This document shows, piece by piece, positions 1-8,648 of a DNA stretch of 64,000 nucleotides. Position 1 is the first letter of the stretch. The number at the start of each line of letters is the position of its first letter. The stretch is from positions 4,588,001-4,652,000 of the forward strand of contig OZ244777.1 of the NCBI GenBank assembly GCA_965219495.1, in the 5' to 3' direction. Below the pieces are notes generated by a model, which was not told the origin of the DNA, did not search any database, and saw only the letters and a program-made list of their open reading frames with translations. This DNA comes from CAZPXZ01 sp965219495 (GTDB lineage Bacteria; Pseudomonadota; Alphaproteobacteria; Rhodobacterales; CAZPXZ01). A program made the position numbers and the translations under genes.

Positions 1-555
1 GCGGACCAGTTTCTGATCGCCCGATCCATGCTCGATGCGCTCAGGAATCCGCAGTCCTCGGTGCTGCTGATCGACGAGATCGATCGCTCCGACCACGAAT
101 TCGAGGCGTTTCTTCTGGAGTTCCTTTCCGACTTCCAGATTTCCATACCGGAACGGGGCTCGATCCGTGCCACCGAACCTCCGGTTGTCATCCTGACCTC
201 CAATCGGATCCGCGAACTGCACGAGGCATTGCGGCGGCGCTGCGTACACCATTGGATCGATTTTCCGGACGCGTCGCGGGAAGCGGCGATCGTCATGATG
301 CGCGCGAGCACCGTTGCCCGGGCGACCGCTGACGCGGTGGTTGCCGCGGTGAGCCGGCTTCGCGCGGAACCGCTGGCGAAGCCGCCCGGCATTGCCGAGA
401 CCGTGGAATGGGCGGAAGCCGCGACGCTGCTCCACGAGCAAGGCGCCGCCTGGCCGGAAGCCTTTCGCCGGGCCTTGGGTATGGCGCTCAAGGACCAGGA
501 GGACATCACCCATGTGCGGGCTCGGATGAACGAAATCCTGGCGGAGGCGGCGTGA
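1..555 (+). CDS. MoxR/CoxD-type AAA+ ATPase, 5' end outside window
   Basis: Only the C-terminal 184 codons are present; the frame is open from base 1, so Walker A and the start lie upstream of the window. A Walker B segment (VLLIDEIDRSD) and a sensor-1-like segment (VVILTSNR) are followed by the lid region of AAA+ ATPases. In the MoxR/CoxD family these ATPases act as chaperones with a VWA-domain partner to insert or activate metal cofactors, for example in CO or other molybdenum hydroxylases. Its stop overlaps the GTG start of the CoxE-like VWA gene at 552, which fits such a pair. The enzyme it would mature is not visible here. The family is confident; the substrate is unknown. Confidence 0.85.
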   Translation, partial: ADQFLIARSMLDALRNPQSSVLLIDEIDRSDHEFEAFLLEFLSDFQISIPERGSIRATEPPVVILTSNRIRELHEALRRRCVHHWIDFPDASREAAIVMMRASTVARATADAVVAAVSRLRAEPLAKPPGIAETVEWAEAATLLHEQGAAWPEAFRRALGMALKDQEDITHVRARMNEILAEAA

Positions 556-1372
556 GCGGCGAAGCGCTTCCCGAAGCCGTACGGCCGCTGGTCTCCTTCG
601 CGGCGGTGCTCCGCGCCAACCGTTTTCCGGCTTCGCCCGAACAGACGGTGGATTTCTTGGAGGCGGTTCGGCTTCTTGGACCGAGGGGCATGCATGACAT
701 CCGCCAGGCCGCCTTGGCCCCGTATGCCCCGGATGTAGAACGCCGCGGCGAATTCGACTCGCTTTTCCGCGCTCACTTCATGGGCCAATCCCTGGCGGCT
801 CCGGCTCTGGCCGAAGATGCGGAGACCCTGGAAATTTCGGATTTCGGCCCCGGGGAGGCCGAGTACGGGGAGTCGCAAGACATCGATGAATCCGGGTCGG
901 AGGCGGCAGCCATCGAAGCGCTGTCGGCGAGAAGCTTCGGTGCTCGTGACGAAAGCAACGCTCATCGCAGGTTCCGGCGAAAGGCGCCGGATCGACTGCC
1001 GCGACGGCGTTCCAACCGATTCGCTTCTTCCCGAACCGGCGGGTCCTGGAACATGCGCCGGATCCTGCGCGACGCGGTGCGTCACGACGGAGACGCATTC
1101 CTGCTTTCGCGGATGGATCGCAAAGCCCGCCAGCGCCGCATTCTTCTACTCCTCGATATTTCCGGCTCCATGAAGGAAGGGACAGACGGAGCGCTGCGCT
1201 TCGCGCATCCGCTCGACCGTGCCGCGGAACGCGTGAAAATTTTCGCCATGGGCACGAGGCTGACCCGAATCACGCCTGCAGTCCGTCGGCGGAATCTGGA
1301 ACAGGCTCTTGCGGAGGTCGAAATGCTCGTGGAAGACTGGGATGGCGGAACCCGGATTGGAGATTCTCTTCA
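552..1372 (+). pseudogene. CoxE-like VWA-domain protein, 5' part (split by IS)
   Basis: The GTG start at 552 overlaps the stop of the AAA ATPase. The N-terminal 273 codons resemble the CoxE/VWA_CoxE family: an N-terminal helical region, an acidic and arginine-rich middle, then the VWA MIDAS motif DISGS with D202 and a second MIDAS segment (GGTRIGDSL). At 1373 the match stops abruptly at the end of an insertion sequence, and the frame then runs through unrelated IS DNA to a stop at 1493. The rest of the VWA domain lies at 3480-3768. Joining 1-1372 to 3480 gives a continuous frame of 369 codons, so this is an insertional mutant of a gene that was recently intact. It is very unlikely to make functional protein now. 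Confidence 0.9.
1369..1372. repeat. Target-site duplication TTCA, left copy
   Basis: TTCA immediately precedes the left inverted repeat of the insertion sequence and matches TTCA at 3476-3479. The pair marks a 4-bp duplicated target inside the VWA gene. Confidence 0.8.
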
Positions 1373-3475
1373 CCCAAGTTCACCATTTCGCCGTTCCATT
1401 TGGCCGGAATTCGGCGATTCCGGCGGTCTTGCCGAGCATAAGTCGTTGCAGCGTAACGATGCGATTTCCGGGAAGGCCGAAGTAGTGCCATAATCTTCAC
1501 AATATGTCAGATTCCGCCTTGACAGGCCCGCGCCGCCCCGGCAAAATCCCGCCATGTTCATTCGCAGGACCCAGACCCGCCGCATGGCCGATGGCGCCCG
1601 CTATACCACCTGCCGCCTGGTTCGCAACGAACGGATCGGAGACCGGGTGCGGCAGGTAACGCTGCTCAATCTCGGCGCCGACTTCGGGGTTCCCCCGGAA
1701 CGGTGGCGGGAGTTGACGTTGCTGGTGAAGCAGGTGCTGGCCAGGGATACGTTCCTGTTCGAGCCGGATCCAGAACTATTGGCGGAAGCCGAGGGGATTG
1801 GCCGGCGGCTGCAGCTTCGCAGCCTTGATCCGACGGCGGGGGAATCCGGCGCGGTGGCGGCGGTGCGCCTGGACAGTCTTGCGCACGAGCAGGTGCGCTC
1901 TTCGGGCTGCGAGCGCCTGTCGCTGTCGGCACTGGAGCAGCTCGGCTTCCTGGAGGTGCTGCGGGGCCTTGGCATGAGCGAGCGGGACGCGCGGATCGCG
2001 GTGGCGCTGGTGCTGGCGCGAATGATCCATCCTTGCAGCGAGCGGGAGGCGTTCCGCTGGCTGCGGGAGCAGAGCGCGGCGCTGGAGTTGCTGGGCCTGG
2101 AAGGCGGCAAGCCGTTCGGGTTGAACAAGCTGCACCGGATCTGCGCGATGCTGTGGGCGCGCCGCGATGGCATCGAGGCAGCGCTGTTTGGGCGGGAGCG
2201 GGACTTGCTGGGGCTTTCCGGGACGGTGGTGTTTTTCGACTTGACGAACGTGCGCTTTACTGGCCGGCCGGCTTCCCCGCTGGCCCGTTTCGGACGCTCG
2301 AAACAGCACCGCAACGACTGCCCGCTGGCGACGCTGGCGCTGTCGCTGGATGCGGACGGGTTTCCCCGGCACAGCGAAGTGCTGGCCGGCAATGTGTCCG
2401 AACCGCGGGTGCTGGCGGACGCCATCCGCAGGCTGGAAGGGCAGCCGGCATCGTCGGATTCGGACAAGCCGACCATCATCATGGACGCCGGCATCGCCAC
2501 CGAGGCGAATCTCGCCTGGCTGCGGCAGTGCGGCTATCCCTGGATCACGGTCCGGCGCGGCGGCGGGCCGCCGCCGCAACGCGAGGCCGACGCCGCCTTC
2601 AAGACCCGGGCGGGGCGCCAGGCGAAGGCCTGGCGGCTGGTGGCGGAGGACGGCGAGGCGCATCTTTGCGTGTGGAGCGAGGAACACCAGCGCAAGGACG
2701 ACGCCTTTCTCGCCCGCCACCGGGCGCGGTTCGAGGCCGCCCTGGGGGCGCTGCACGACGGGCTCGGGAAGAAGAACCACACCAAGCGGCTGGACAAGGT
2801 GCTGCAGCGCCTCGGCCGGTTGCGGGAACGCTACCGGCGGGTGCACCGGCAGTACGATATCGAGGTGCAGCCCGGGGCGAAGGGCTTGGCGGCCGCCATC
2901 CGCTGGAACCGCAATGACCGGCACGCGCTGCACGACGCCGGCGCCGGAAGCTATGCGCTGCGCACCAGCCATGCCGACTGGGACCTGGAGACCGTGGTCC
3001 GGCAATACTGGAGATTAACCGACCTGGAAGCCACATTCCGGAGTTTGAAGTCGGAGATGGGATTGCGTCCGATCTGGCACAGCAAGTCCGCGCAGATCTC
3101 GGCGCATCTGTTTATCGCGGTGCTGGCCTACCACGCCGTCCACCTGCTGCGCGCCCGGCTGGCGGCGCACGGCATTCGGGACAGCTGGTGGACGATCCGC
3201 AACAAGCTGGCCGGCTGGGTGCGGATCACCTCGACGTTGCAGAGCGCCGAAGGCGGCCGCATCGTGATCCGCCAGGATGCCCGGCCCGGCGCCGAAGCCC
3301 GCGCTATCGCCGTCGCCCTTGGCCTGCAGCCGGAGGCCTGGCGGCGCTGTGCGCGGATGCCGGACAAGCCGAACTGAGCCACAAACGTAGTGCCAACAGG
3401 ACCCGCGACAAAATCGCGGCGCCTTGTGTTGCAGTCGGTTAGCGTTCCGGAGAAAGGCAAAATGGTGAAGATGGG
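1373..3475 (+). mobile_element. IS1634-type (IS4-superfamily) insertion sequence, complete
   Basis: This is a 2103-bp element inserted in the CoxE-like gene. The ends are imperfect inverted repeats: 1373-1396 starts CCCAAGTTCACCATTTCGCC, and the reverse complement of 3452-3475 starts CCCATCTTCACCATTTTGCC. They are flanked by a 4-bp direct duplication TTCA at 1369-1372 and 3476-3479. A single transposase gene occupies most of the element. Deleting the element plus one TTCA restores the host reading frame exactly (GAT TCT CTT CAG GCA), which fixes the boundaries. The intact transposase and clean ends suggest a recent, possibly still mobile, copy. The family is assigned from transposase length and motifs. 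Confidence 0.9.
1554..3377 (+). CDS. IS1634-family DDE transposase
   Basis: This 607-aa transposase fills the insertion sequence. The likely catalytic triad is D229 (FFDLTNV), D311 (IIMDAGIATE) and E492 (DLEATFRSLK). The last segment is the C-terminal E..FR.LK block of IS4-superfamily enzymes, and it is followed by an aromatic and histidine-rich region (SAQISAHLFIAVLAYHAVHL) typical of the IS1634 group. A lysine-rich KKNHTKRLDKVLQRL segment lies between D311 and E492. The frame is complete, without stops or shifts, so the element may be active. It points in the same direction as the disrupted operon. Confidence 0.92.
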   Translation: MFIRRTQTRRMADGARYTTCRLVRNERIGDRVRQVTLLNLGADFGVPPERWRELTLLVKQVLARDTFLFEPDPELLAEAEGIGRRLQLRSLDPTAGESGAVAAVRLDSLAHEQVRSSGCERLSLSALEQLGFLEVLRGLGMSERDARIAVALVLARMIHPCSEREAFRWLREQSAALELLGLEGGKPFGLNKLHRICAMLWARRDGIEAALFGRERDLLGLSGTVVFFDLTNVRFTGRPASPLARFGRSKQHRNDCPLATLALSLDADGFPRHSEVLAGNVSEPRVLADAIRRLEGQPASSDSDKPTIIMDAGIATEANLAWLRQCGYPWITVRRGGGPPPQREADAAFKTRAGRQAKAWRLVAEDGEAHLCVWSEEHQRKDDAFLARHRARFEAALGALHDGLGKKNHTKRLDKVLQRLGRLRERYRRVHRQYDIEVQPGAKGLAAAIRWNRNDRHALHDAGAGSYALRTSHADWDLETVVRQYWRLTDLEATFRSLKSEMGLRPIWHSKSAQISAHLFIAVLAYHAVHLLRARLAAHGIRDSWWTIRNKLAGWVRITSTLQSAEGGRIVIRQDARPGAEARAIAVALGLQPEAWRRCARMPDKPN

Positions 3476-3479
3476 TTCA
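3476..3479. repeat. Target-site duplication TTCA, right copy
   Basis: TTCA immediately follows the right inverted repeat of the insertion sequence. With the left copy at 1369-1372 it defines the insertion point; the interrupted VWA frame resumes with base 3480. Confidence 0.8.
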
Positions 3480-3768
3480 GGCATTTCTTTCGGTGACGCG
3501 GTTCACGGGATTTGCGCGGGGCGCGGTCGTGGTAATTGTCTCCGACGGCCTGGAACGCGGCGACGCAACCGCCCTGTCAAGTGCGGTGCAACGGCTTCGA
3601 AGACTCGCTTGGCGCCTGCACTGGCTCTCGCCGCTGGCCGGCGGCGCGGGCTATGCGCCCGAAACGGAAGCGATCAAGGCGATTTTGCCGGATCTTGATG
3701 TCTTCGGCGATGGGGGAAGCGGCGACGCCCTATGCACGCACATGCTAGAGATTGCGGGCTCGGCATGA
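3480..3768 (+). pseudogene. CoxE-like VWA-domain protein, 3' part (split by IS)
   Basis: This is the continuation of the VWA domain interrupted at 1372. The translation runs AFLSVTRFTGFARGAVVVIVSD, and the hydrophobic strand plus SDGLERGD is the usual end of CoxE VWA domains. The tail WLSPLAGGAGYAPETEAIKA is the conserved C-terminus of the family. An internal GTG at 3493 could start a short fragment, but that would lack both MIDAS segments. The stop (3766-3768) overlaps the ATG of the amidohydrolase at 3765, so the two genes were translationally coupled before insertion. Confidence 0.88.
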
Positions 3769-4679
3769 TTCCGGTTGCCGACGCCCATCACCATGTCTGG
3801 CGGCAGGCGGATCTCCCCTGGCTGGTTGGGCCGATGCAGCCACGGATATTCAGCCCCTATGAGCCCATCCGGCGCGACTACCTCATGGAAGAATATCGCT
3901 CGGATATCGCCGGCGCCGCTGTGGTTTCGTCGGTCTACGTACAGGCGAACTGGGCGGCGGCTCGTTTTGAAGGGGAAGTCGCCTGGGTTCAGTCGGTGGC
4001 GGACCGGACGGGATGGCCGCACGCGATCGTGGGCTACGCGGACTTCACCGCAGCGGACGTGCGCCACCAGCTGGATCGTCTCCGGCCGTACGAGCGAATA
4101 CGGGGGGTGCGCCAGCAATTCCATTGGCACGAGAACGAACTGTACCGGTTTGCTGCCCGGCGGCGCCTGGCGGCCGAACCGGATGTGCGGATAAATGTCG
4201 CCCGCTTGGGAGAATACGGGTGGGTATTGGACTTGCAGGTTTTCACGAGCCAGATGGCGGACGCGGCAGTCTTGGCCGCCGCTTGTCCGGAAGTGACGTT
4301 TGTGCTCCAGCATGCGGGAATGCTGGAAGACCTTTCGCCCGATGGCTGGAAGGCTTGGCGCGAAGGCATGCGGGGGCTTTCCCGCCAACCGAACGTCAAC
4401 GTCAAGTTGTCGGGATTGGGCACATTTCTTCGGCGCAACAACGGCAGCCATATCCGAGCCGTGGTCACCGATACGGTGGAGATGTTCGGCGTCGAGCGGT
4501 GTCTTTTTGGCTCCAACTTTCCCATCGAGAAACTCTGGACGGACTATGGCGCGCTCGCCGAAGCCTACCATGCCGCGACAAGCGGGTTTCGGGAACTGGA
4601 GCGGAGACAGATCTTTCACGACACTGCGGCGCGGATCTACCTGTTGCCGCCCGGAGACGGGCCGGTTTCCGTGAACTAG
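3765..4679 (+). CDS. Amidohydrolase (Amidohydro_2) family metal-dependent hydrolase
   Basis: This 304-aa TIM-barrel hydrolase belongs to the family of 2-pyrone-4,6-dicarboxylate lactonase and related enzymes. The N-terminal metal motif DAHHHVW (residues 5-11) and the C-terminal FGSNFPIEKL block are clear. Such enzymes hydrolyse lactone or carboxylate ring intermediates in catabolism; the substrate cannot be read from sequence. The ATG at 3765 overlaps the VWA-gene stop (ATGA); an in-frame ATG at 3732 lies inside that gene and is less likely. The metallo-beta-lactamase gene starts 10 bp downstream behind a strong GGGAGGAGAGG ribosome-binding site. Because the IS lies upstream in the same transcription unit, expression may now depend on IS-derived or internal promoters. 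Confidence 0.85.
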   Translation: MIPVADAHHHVWRQADLPWLVGPMQPRIFSPYEPIRRDYLMEEYRSDIAGAAVVSSVYVQANWAAARFEGEVAWVQSVADRTGWPHAIVGYADFTAADVRHQLDRLRPYERIRGVRQQFHWHENELYRFAARRRLAAEPDVRINVARLGEYGWVLDLQVFTSQMADAAVLAAACPEVTFVLQHAGMLEDLSPDGWKAWREGMRGLSRQPNVNVKLSGLGTFLRRNNGSHIRAVVTDTVEMFGVERCLFGSNFPIEKLWTDYGALAEAYHAATSGFRELERRQIFHDTAARIYLLPPGDGPVSVN

Positions 4680-4689
4680 GGAGGAGAGG

Positions 4690-5538
4690 ATGGCACTGGA
4701 ATTTCATTTGCTCGATTACGGCGATATCGAACTGGAAAACAGTTTCCTGGTTCTCGGCCACAATTGCAGCCGCACGGCGCGGGTTCCCGTGTATGGATTC
4801 CTGATTTTGGGCGGCGCGCACCCGGTGCTGGTCGACACCGGCTACCGGGATAACGCGATCATGGAGAGTTTCGGGATGCGCGGCCTGCAGTCCCACGGAA
4901 ACATGATCGAAAACCAACTCGCCCGGCATGGGCTCAAGACGGGTGACATTCGATACGTGGTGCATACGCACCTGCATATTGATCACGCCGGCAAGGACGA
5001 TTATTTTCCGATGAATACAACCGTCGTGGTGAACCGGCGAGAGCTCGAGTGCTCGGTTTCCGGACTCATGCACTCCCAATACCCGAAGCCGGATATCCAG
5101 CATTTGATCGAGCGCCTGCACACACAGGACGCGCTTCGGTTTCTGGATCTCGAGATTACCGGTCACGAGGAACTGATCCCTGGCGTGTGGTGCGAGCCCG
5201 CCCACGCCCATACGGAAGGCTCGGCGAACGTAGTGGTGGAAACGGTGGACGGACTCGCCTGCATTTGCGGAGACGTGATCTACAACCTCAATGACCAGGT
5301 AGTGAACCAGGTGCACCAGACGCAGTTCATGGAACCGCAGTTGACCGGCAATCACGCCGGATCCAAGCGCTCGGAGAAAGGCGCGATCAAGAAACTCTTG
5401 AATGGTTTCCGGTACTTGCTCCCGGTGCACGACGCGCCGGCGAGAATTGAGAATCAGCGCGTTGCGGGTCGCCTCGGCACGCAGGTTCCCGAACCGGTGC
5501 GCGAGACCGTGCCGGCGCGGAGTTGGTTTCCCGTCTAG
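4690..5538 (+). CDS. N-acyl homoserine lactonase-like metallo-beta-lactamase fold hydrolase
   Basis: This 282-aa protein has the metallo-beta-lactamase fold. The dinuclear metal motif HTHLHIDH spans residues 92-99 (H94, H96, D98, H99), and further metal ligands are probable in CEPAHAHTEGS and CGDVIYN. The family includes quorum-quenching AHL lactonases (AiiA/AttM type). In a catabolic operon between an amidohydrolase and an SMP-30 fusion, however, a metabolic lactone is at least as likely a substrate. A good Shine-Dalgarno sequence (GGGAGGAGAGG) sits just before the ATG. It acts in the cytoplasm, as no signal peptide is present. Fold and lactonase-type chemistry are well supported; the substrate is not. 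Confidence 0.83.
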   Translation: MALEFHLLDYGDIELENSFLVLGHNCSRTARVPVYGFLILGGAHPVLVDTGYRDNAIMESFGMRGLQSHGNMIENQLARHGLKTGDIRYVVHTHLHIDHAGKDDYFPMNTTVVVNRRELECSVSGLMHSQYPKPDIQHLIERLHTQDALRFLDLEITGHEELIPGVWCEPAHAHTEGSANVVVETVDGLACICGDVIYNLNDQVVNQVHQTQFMEPQLTGNHAGSKRSEKGAIKKLLNGFRYLLPVHDAPARIENQRVAGRLGTQVPEPVRETVPARSWFPV

Positions 5539-5561
5539 CGAGTTCAACCGGGGAGGCGAAA

Positions 5562-7163
5562 ATGGCCCACGAAGCTTCGGCGCCCGAATTCCGCGACCTG
5601 ATGGACGAGTCTGCGCCCGTGCTTCAACTTGGCTCCGGCTTCACCTTCGTTGAAGGGCCGGTCTGGCATCCGGTCGAACAGCACTTGCTGTTCTCCGACA
5701 TGCTCGCGGACGTTCGGCGGAGGTGGGACAGCAACGGCGTTCGGGAAGTGATGCGCCCTTCCAACAAGGGCAATGGCTTGACCTATGATGCGGATCTGAA
5801 TCTCCTGGTCTGCGAGCATGCGACGTCGTCGGTGGTCCGCTTCCGGCCCGACGGCGCGCGCGAGGTCTTGGCGAGCCATTTCGAAGGCCGGGAACTGAAT
5901 TCGCCGAACGATATTTGTGTGCGGTCGGACGGTTCCATCTACTTCAGCGACCCGACCTATGGCCGGATGCCGGGCTTCGGAGTGGAGCGGCCGACGGAAC
6001 TCGGCATGCAGGCTGTCTACCGGCTTCCGCCGGGACATCGGCCCGGGGACGAACCGGAATTGGTTTCCGAACGGTATGTCTTCACCCAGCCGAACGGCCT
6101 TTGCTTCAGCCCATGCGAAAAGTGGATGTTCGTGAACGATACGTTCCAAACCAATGTCCGCAAATTCGAAGTCGCTTCCGATGGGCGCCTGATCAACGGA
6201 CAGGTTTTCGCGAGTGGAATCGTGGATCCGCTCCGTCCGGGCGTACCCGACGGAATGAAATGCGACCAGCATGGAAATGTCTGGGTAACGGGGCCCGGAG
6301 GGGTCTGGGTCTACGATTTCTTCGGAAAACGCCTGGGCGCGGTCTCGGTCCCGGAACTCGTTGCGAACCTGCACTGGGGCGGCGAAGATTGGCGTACACT
6401 GTTTCTTGCCGCCACCACCTCGATCTATTCGGTTGAAACGAAGGTCGGTCCGAGAAACGAACCGTTCATGCGCCATTGCGCCGCGCCGGGAACGACGGTT
6501 TCTGCGTCCGCCGCCACATCCCGGGACGCTCCGCCGCAGGCGGTTGCTCCGGGAGCAGTGCAAATCGAGTCCGCGCGGACGGCGCTAATTCTCCAGGATT
6601 TGCAGAACGACGTGATCATGGATGGGGGCGCGTTCGCCGACAGCGGTTCGCCGGGGCATGCCCGGGAGCAAAATGTGATCGCGAATGCGGAGCGGCTTGC
6701 CGCCGCCTGCCGGGAACGGGGCGTGCTGGTGATCCATGTTTGGTTCGTTTGTGAAGCCGGGCATCCCGCAATGCTGCGGAACGCGCCCCTCTTTGAAGGA
6801 GTTGCTTCGGCAAACGCGCTGGTTCGGGGGAGTTGGGGCGCCCAGCCCGTTGCGGGTTTGGAGCCGAAGCCTGGCGATCTGGTGGTCGAGAAGATGACAA
6901 TGAGCGCCTGGGAAAGTGGCCGGTTGGAGACGTATTTGCGCGGCGGCGGGCGGGACACCATCATCAATGCCGGCGCGTGGACCAACATGTCCGTCGAGCA
7001 CACCGCGCGGACCGGCGCAGACAAGGGATATCGGATCATCGTGCCCGACGACGCCTGCTCCACAATGAATGCCGACTGGCACGACGCTTCAATCAACTTC
7101 GCATTGCAAAACGTCGCTACGGTCACGAAATGCGATCAGGTGATAGCGGCTCTCCGGAGTTGA
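5562..7163 (+). CDS. SMP-30/gluconolactonase-like domain fused to isochorismatase-like hydrolase
   Basis: This is a 533-aa two-domain protein. Residues about 15-310 form an SMP-30/gluconolactonase beta-propeller (FVEGPVWHP, NSPNDICVRSDG, TQPNGLCFSP, GVPDGMKCDQHGNVWVTG). A linker rich in Ala, Ser and Pro leads to an isochorismatase/cysteine-hydrolase domain from about residue 335. In that domain the D-K-C triad positions are D346, K444 and residue 477, and residue 477 is serine instead of the nucleophilic cysteine (WTNMSVEHT). The first domain would open a sugar-type lactone; the second would act on an amide or ester, or only bind ligand if the Ser is inactive. The start ATG 5562 has a GGGGAGG site; an upstream GTG at 5523 is less likely. 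It lies 23 bp after the lactonase gene. Confidence 0.85.
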   Translation: MAHEASAPEFRDLMDESAPVLQLGSGFTFVEGPVWHPVEQHLLFSDMLADVRRRWDSNGVREVMRPSNKGNGLTYDADLNLLVCEHATSSVVRFRPDGAREVLASHFEGRELNSPNDICVRSDGSIYFSDPTYGRMPGFGVERPTELGMQAVYRLPPGHRPGDEPELVSERYVFTQPNGLCFSPCEKWMFVNDTFQTNVRKFEVASDGRLINGQVFASGIVDPLRPGVPDGMKCDQHGNVWVTGPGGVWVYDFFGKRLGAVSVPELVANLHWGGEDWRTLFLAATTSIYSVETKVGPRNEPFMRHCAAPGTTVSASAATSRDAPPQAVAPGAVQIESARTALILQDLQNDVIMDGGAFADSGSPGHAREQNVIANAERLAAACRERGVLVIHVWFVCEAGHPAMLRNAPLFEGVASANALVRGSWGAQPVAGLEPKPGDLVVEKMTMSAWESGRLETYLRGGGRDTIINAGAWTNMSVEHTARTGADKGYRIIVPDDACSTMNADWHDASINFALQNVATVTKCDQVIAALRS

Positions 7164-7187
7164 GCATAAGGTGTGGGAGACTCGAAC

Positions 7188-7928
7188 GTGAATCGAATTG
7201 ACTTGGACGGTAGCGTGGCTGTGGTTACCGGTGGCGCGCAGGGGATCGGTCTTGCCTGCGTCGCGCGCCTGGTGGAGTCGGGAGCCAGAGTTGCGATCTG
7301 GGACCTTGACGAACCTCTCGCGGCCCGGGAGGCCGGACGCCTGGGGCAGCTGGCGGTCACAGTGGACATCACCGACCCGCATGCGGTCGAGGCGGCGCTG
7401 GCCGAAACCGAAAATGTGCTGGGTTCGGTCTCCATCCTGGTGAATTCCGCCGGCATCGCGGGGCCGGTGCACCAGGTCGAGGACTACCCGGTAAAGGAAT
7501 GGGACCGTGTCATCGACGTCGATCTGAACGGCACCTTTTACGTGAACCGGGCGTTCGTGCCGGGCATGAAGGCCCGCGGATACGGCCGCATTGTCAACAT
7601 CGCCTCCATTGCGGGCAAGGAAGGCAATCCCGGAGCGTCGGCCTATTCGGCCGCAAAGGCCGGTGTAATCGCGCTCACGAAATCTCTCGGCAAGGAACTG
7701 GCCGGGTATGACATCGCCGTCAACTGCGTGACCCCGGCCGCCGCGCGGACACGGATATTCGAGCAGATGACGGAGGAACATATCGGATTCATGCTGTCGA
7801 AGATCCCGCGCAACAGGTTCGTGAACGTCGAGGAGATCGCCTCCATGATTGCGTGGCTCGTTTCTCCTGAAAACAGCTTTACAACGGGCGGCGTATTCGA
7901 TTTGTCCGGGGGGCGCGCGACATATTAG
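7188..7928 (+). CDS. Short-chain dehydrogenase/reductase (SDR)
   Basis: This classical SDR of 246 aa has the NAD(P)-binding motif TGGAQGIG (residues 14-21), the structural NSAG motif, and the catalytic set S140, Y153, K157 (YSAAK). The Asp in WDLDE after strand beta-2 suggests a preference for NAD(H). It is probably the oxidoreductase of the lactone/amide catabolic operon, 24 bp after the fusion gene. The GTG at 7188 is chosen because TGGGAG lies 9 bp upstream of it; GTG 7173 would add five residues. The substrate is unknown; the family resembles 3-oxoacyl-ACP reductase FabG and sugar-alcohol dehydrogenases. Confidence 0.88.
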   Translation: MNRIDLDGSVAVVTGGAQGIGLACVARLVESGARVAIWDLDEPLAAREAGRLGQLAVTVDITDPHAVEAALAETENVLGSVSILVNSAGIAGPVHQVEDYPVKEWDRVIDVDLNGTFYVNRAFVPGMKARGYGRIVNIASIAGKEGNPGASAYSAAKAGVIALTKSLGKELAGYDIAVNCVTPAAARTRIFEQMTEEHIGFMLSKIPRNRFVNVEEIASMIAWLVSPENSFTTGGVFDLSGGRATY

Positions 7929-8648
7929 CTTGTGAAATTCAGTCTGCTGGGGAATTTGCAGGAATGTACAGACTGGGGGTCGACCCGTTTGCAGGTCAAT
8001 CGCGATGGAGTTAAATCGAGAGACGCGAATTTCAGTTCCGTTCTTGTGACAGGAATCGGCGCAGGCGGATTTCCAAAAACGGTCGTGCAGGCCTTCCTGC
8101 CGCAGAGGCATCCGGAGATCCGATTCTCGGAGAAAGGAGTTGGCGTCTACTTTCGAAAGAATTGTGAGTTGCGAAGATATGGGCCGAAGAACTAGCAAGC
8201 CAGAGTCGCTTGGCCCGGACGAACCTGCAATGCCAAGGATTCTTGTCCCGCCTCGCGGTTACGACCCCACAGGGCTCGAAAAACAAGTATCTGTCAACCA
8301 AGGTCTTGTTGTGATGGCCGGATCCGTTATCAACGACGAGGGAAATCAAGGGGCCAAGTTCATTGCGCAGACGTAGGCCAGTCGGCAAGCAGATGAGCGA
8401 GATTCCTTTCCATCAGGCCATTTCGTTTGTTCGTCCTGACGATGCTTCTTCCGCACAGAGTTTCCGAGGAGAGCGCAAGCGATGCGAGGGCAAGCGTATT
8501 AATTTGCATTCGCCTGCTCGCAAGTCGTCTATACGAATCGATTTAGAGAATGTCCCACTCTCTATGCGTGCAGGCGGGTTATCATAGAAATCATGAGCAT
8601 CTGGCCGACAACAGCGCCGGGCATTCTCCCGCAGGGAGCGAGTTGGCT
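7929..8648 (+). other. 720-bp intergenic region, no convincing gene
   Basis: The stretch lies between the SDR and the AlbA_2 gene. Short open frames exist on both strands, but none has a recognisable domain or a good ribosome-binding site. No tRNA or repeat was recognised. It may hold the promoter of the AlbA_2 gene and decayed DNA. Confidence 0.5.

Noticed and set aside
1373..1493. Native C-terminus of the VWA protein
   Set aside because: The bases belong to the IS left end; the true VWA C-terminus is at 3480-3768.
1776..3005. Long minus-strand open frame inside the transposase
   Set aside because: Arginine/glutamine/proline-rich antisense frame of a high-GC gene, with no domain.
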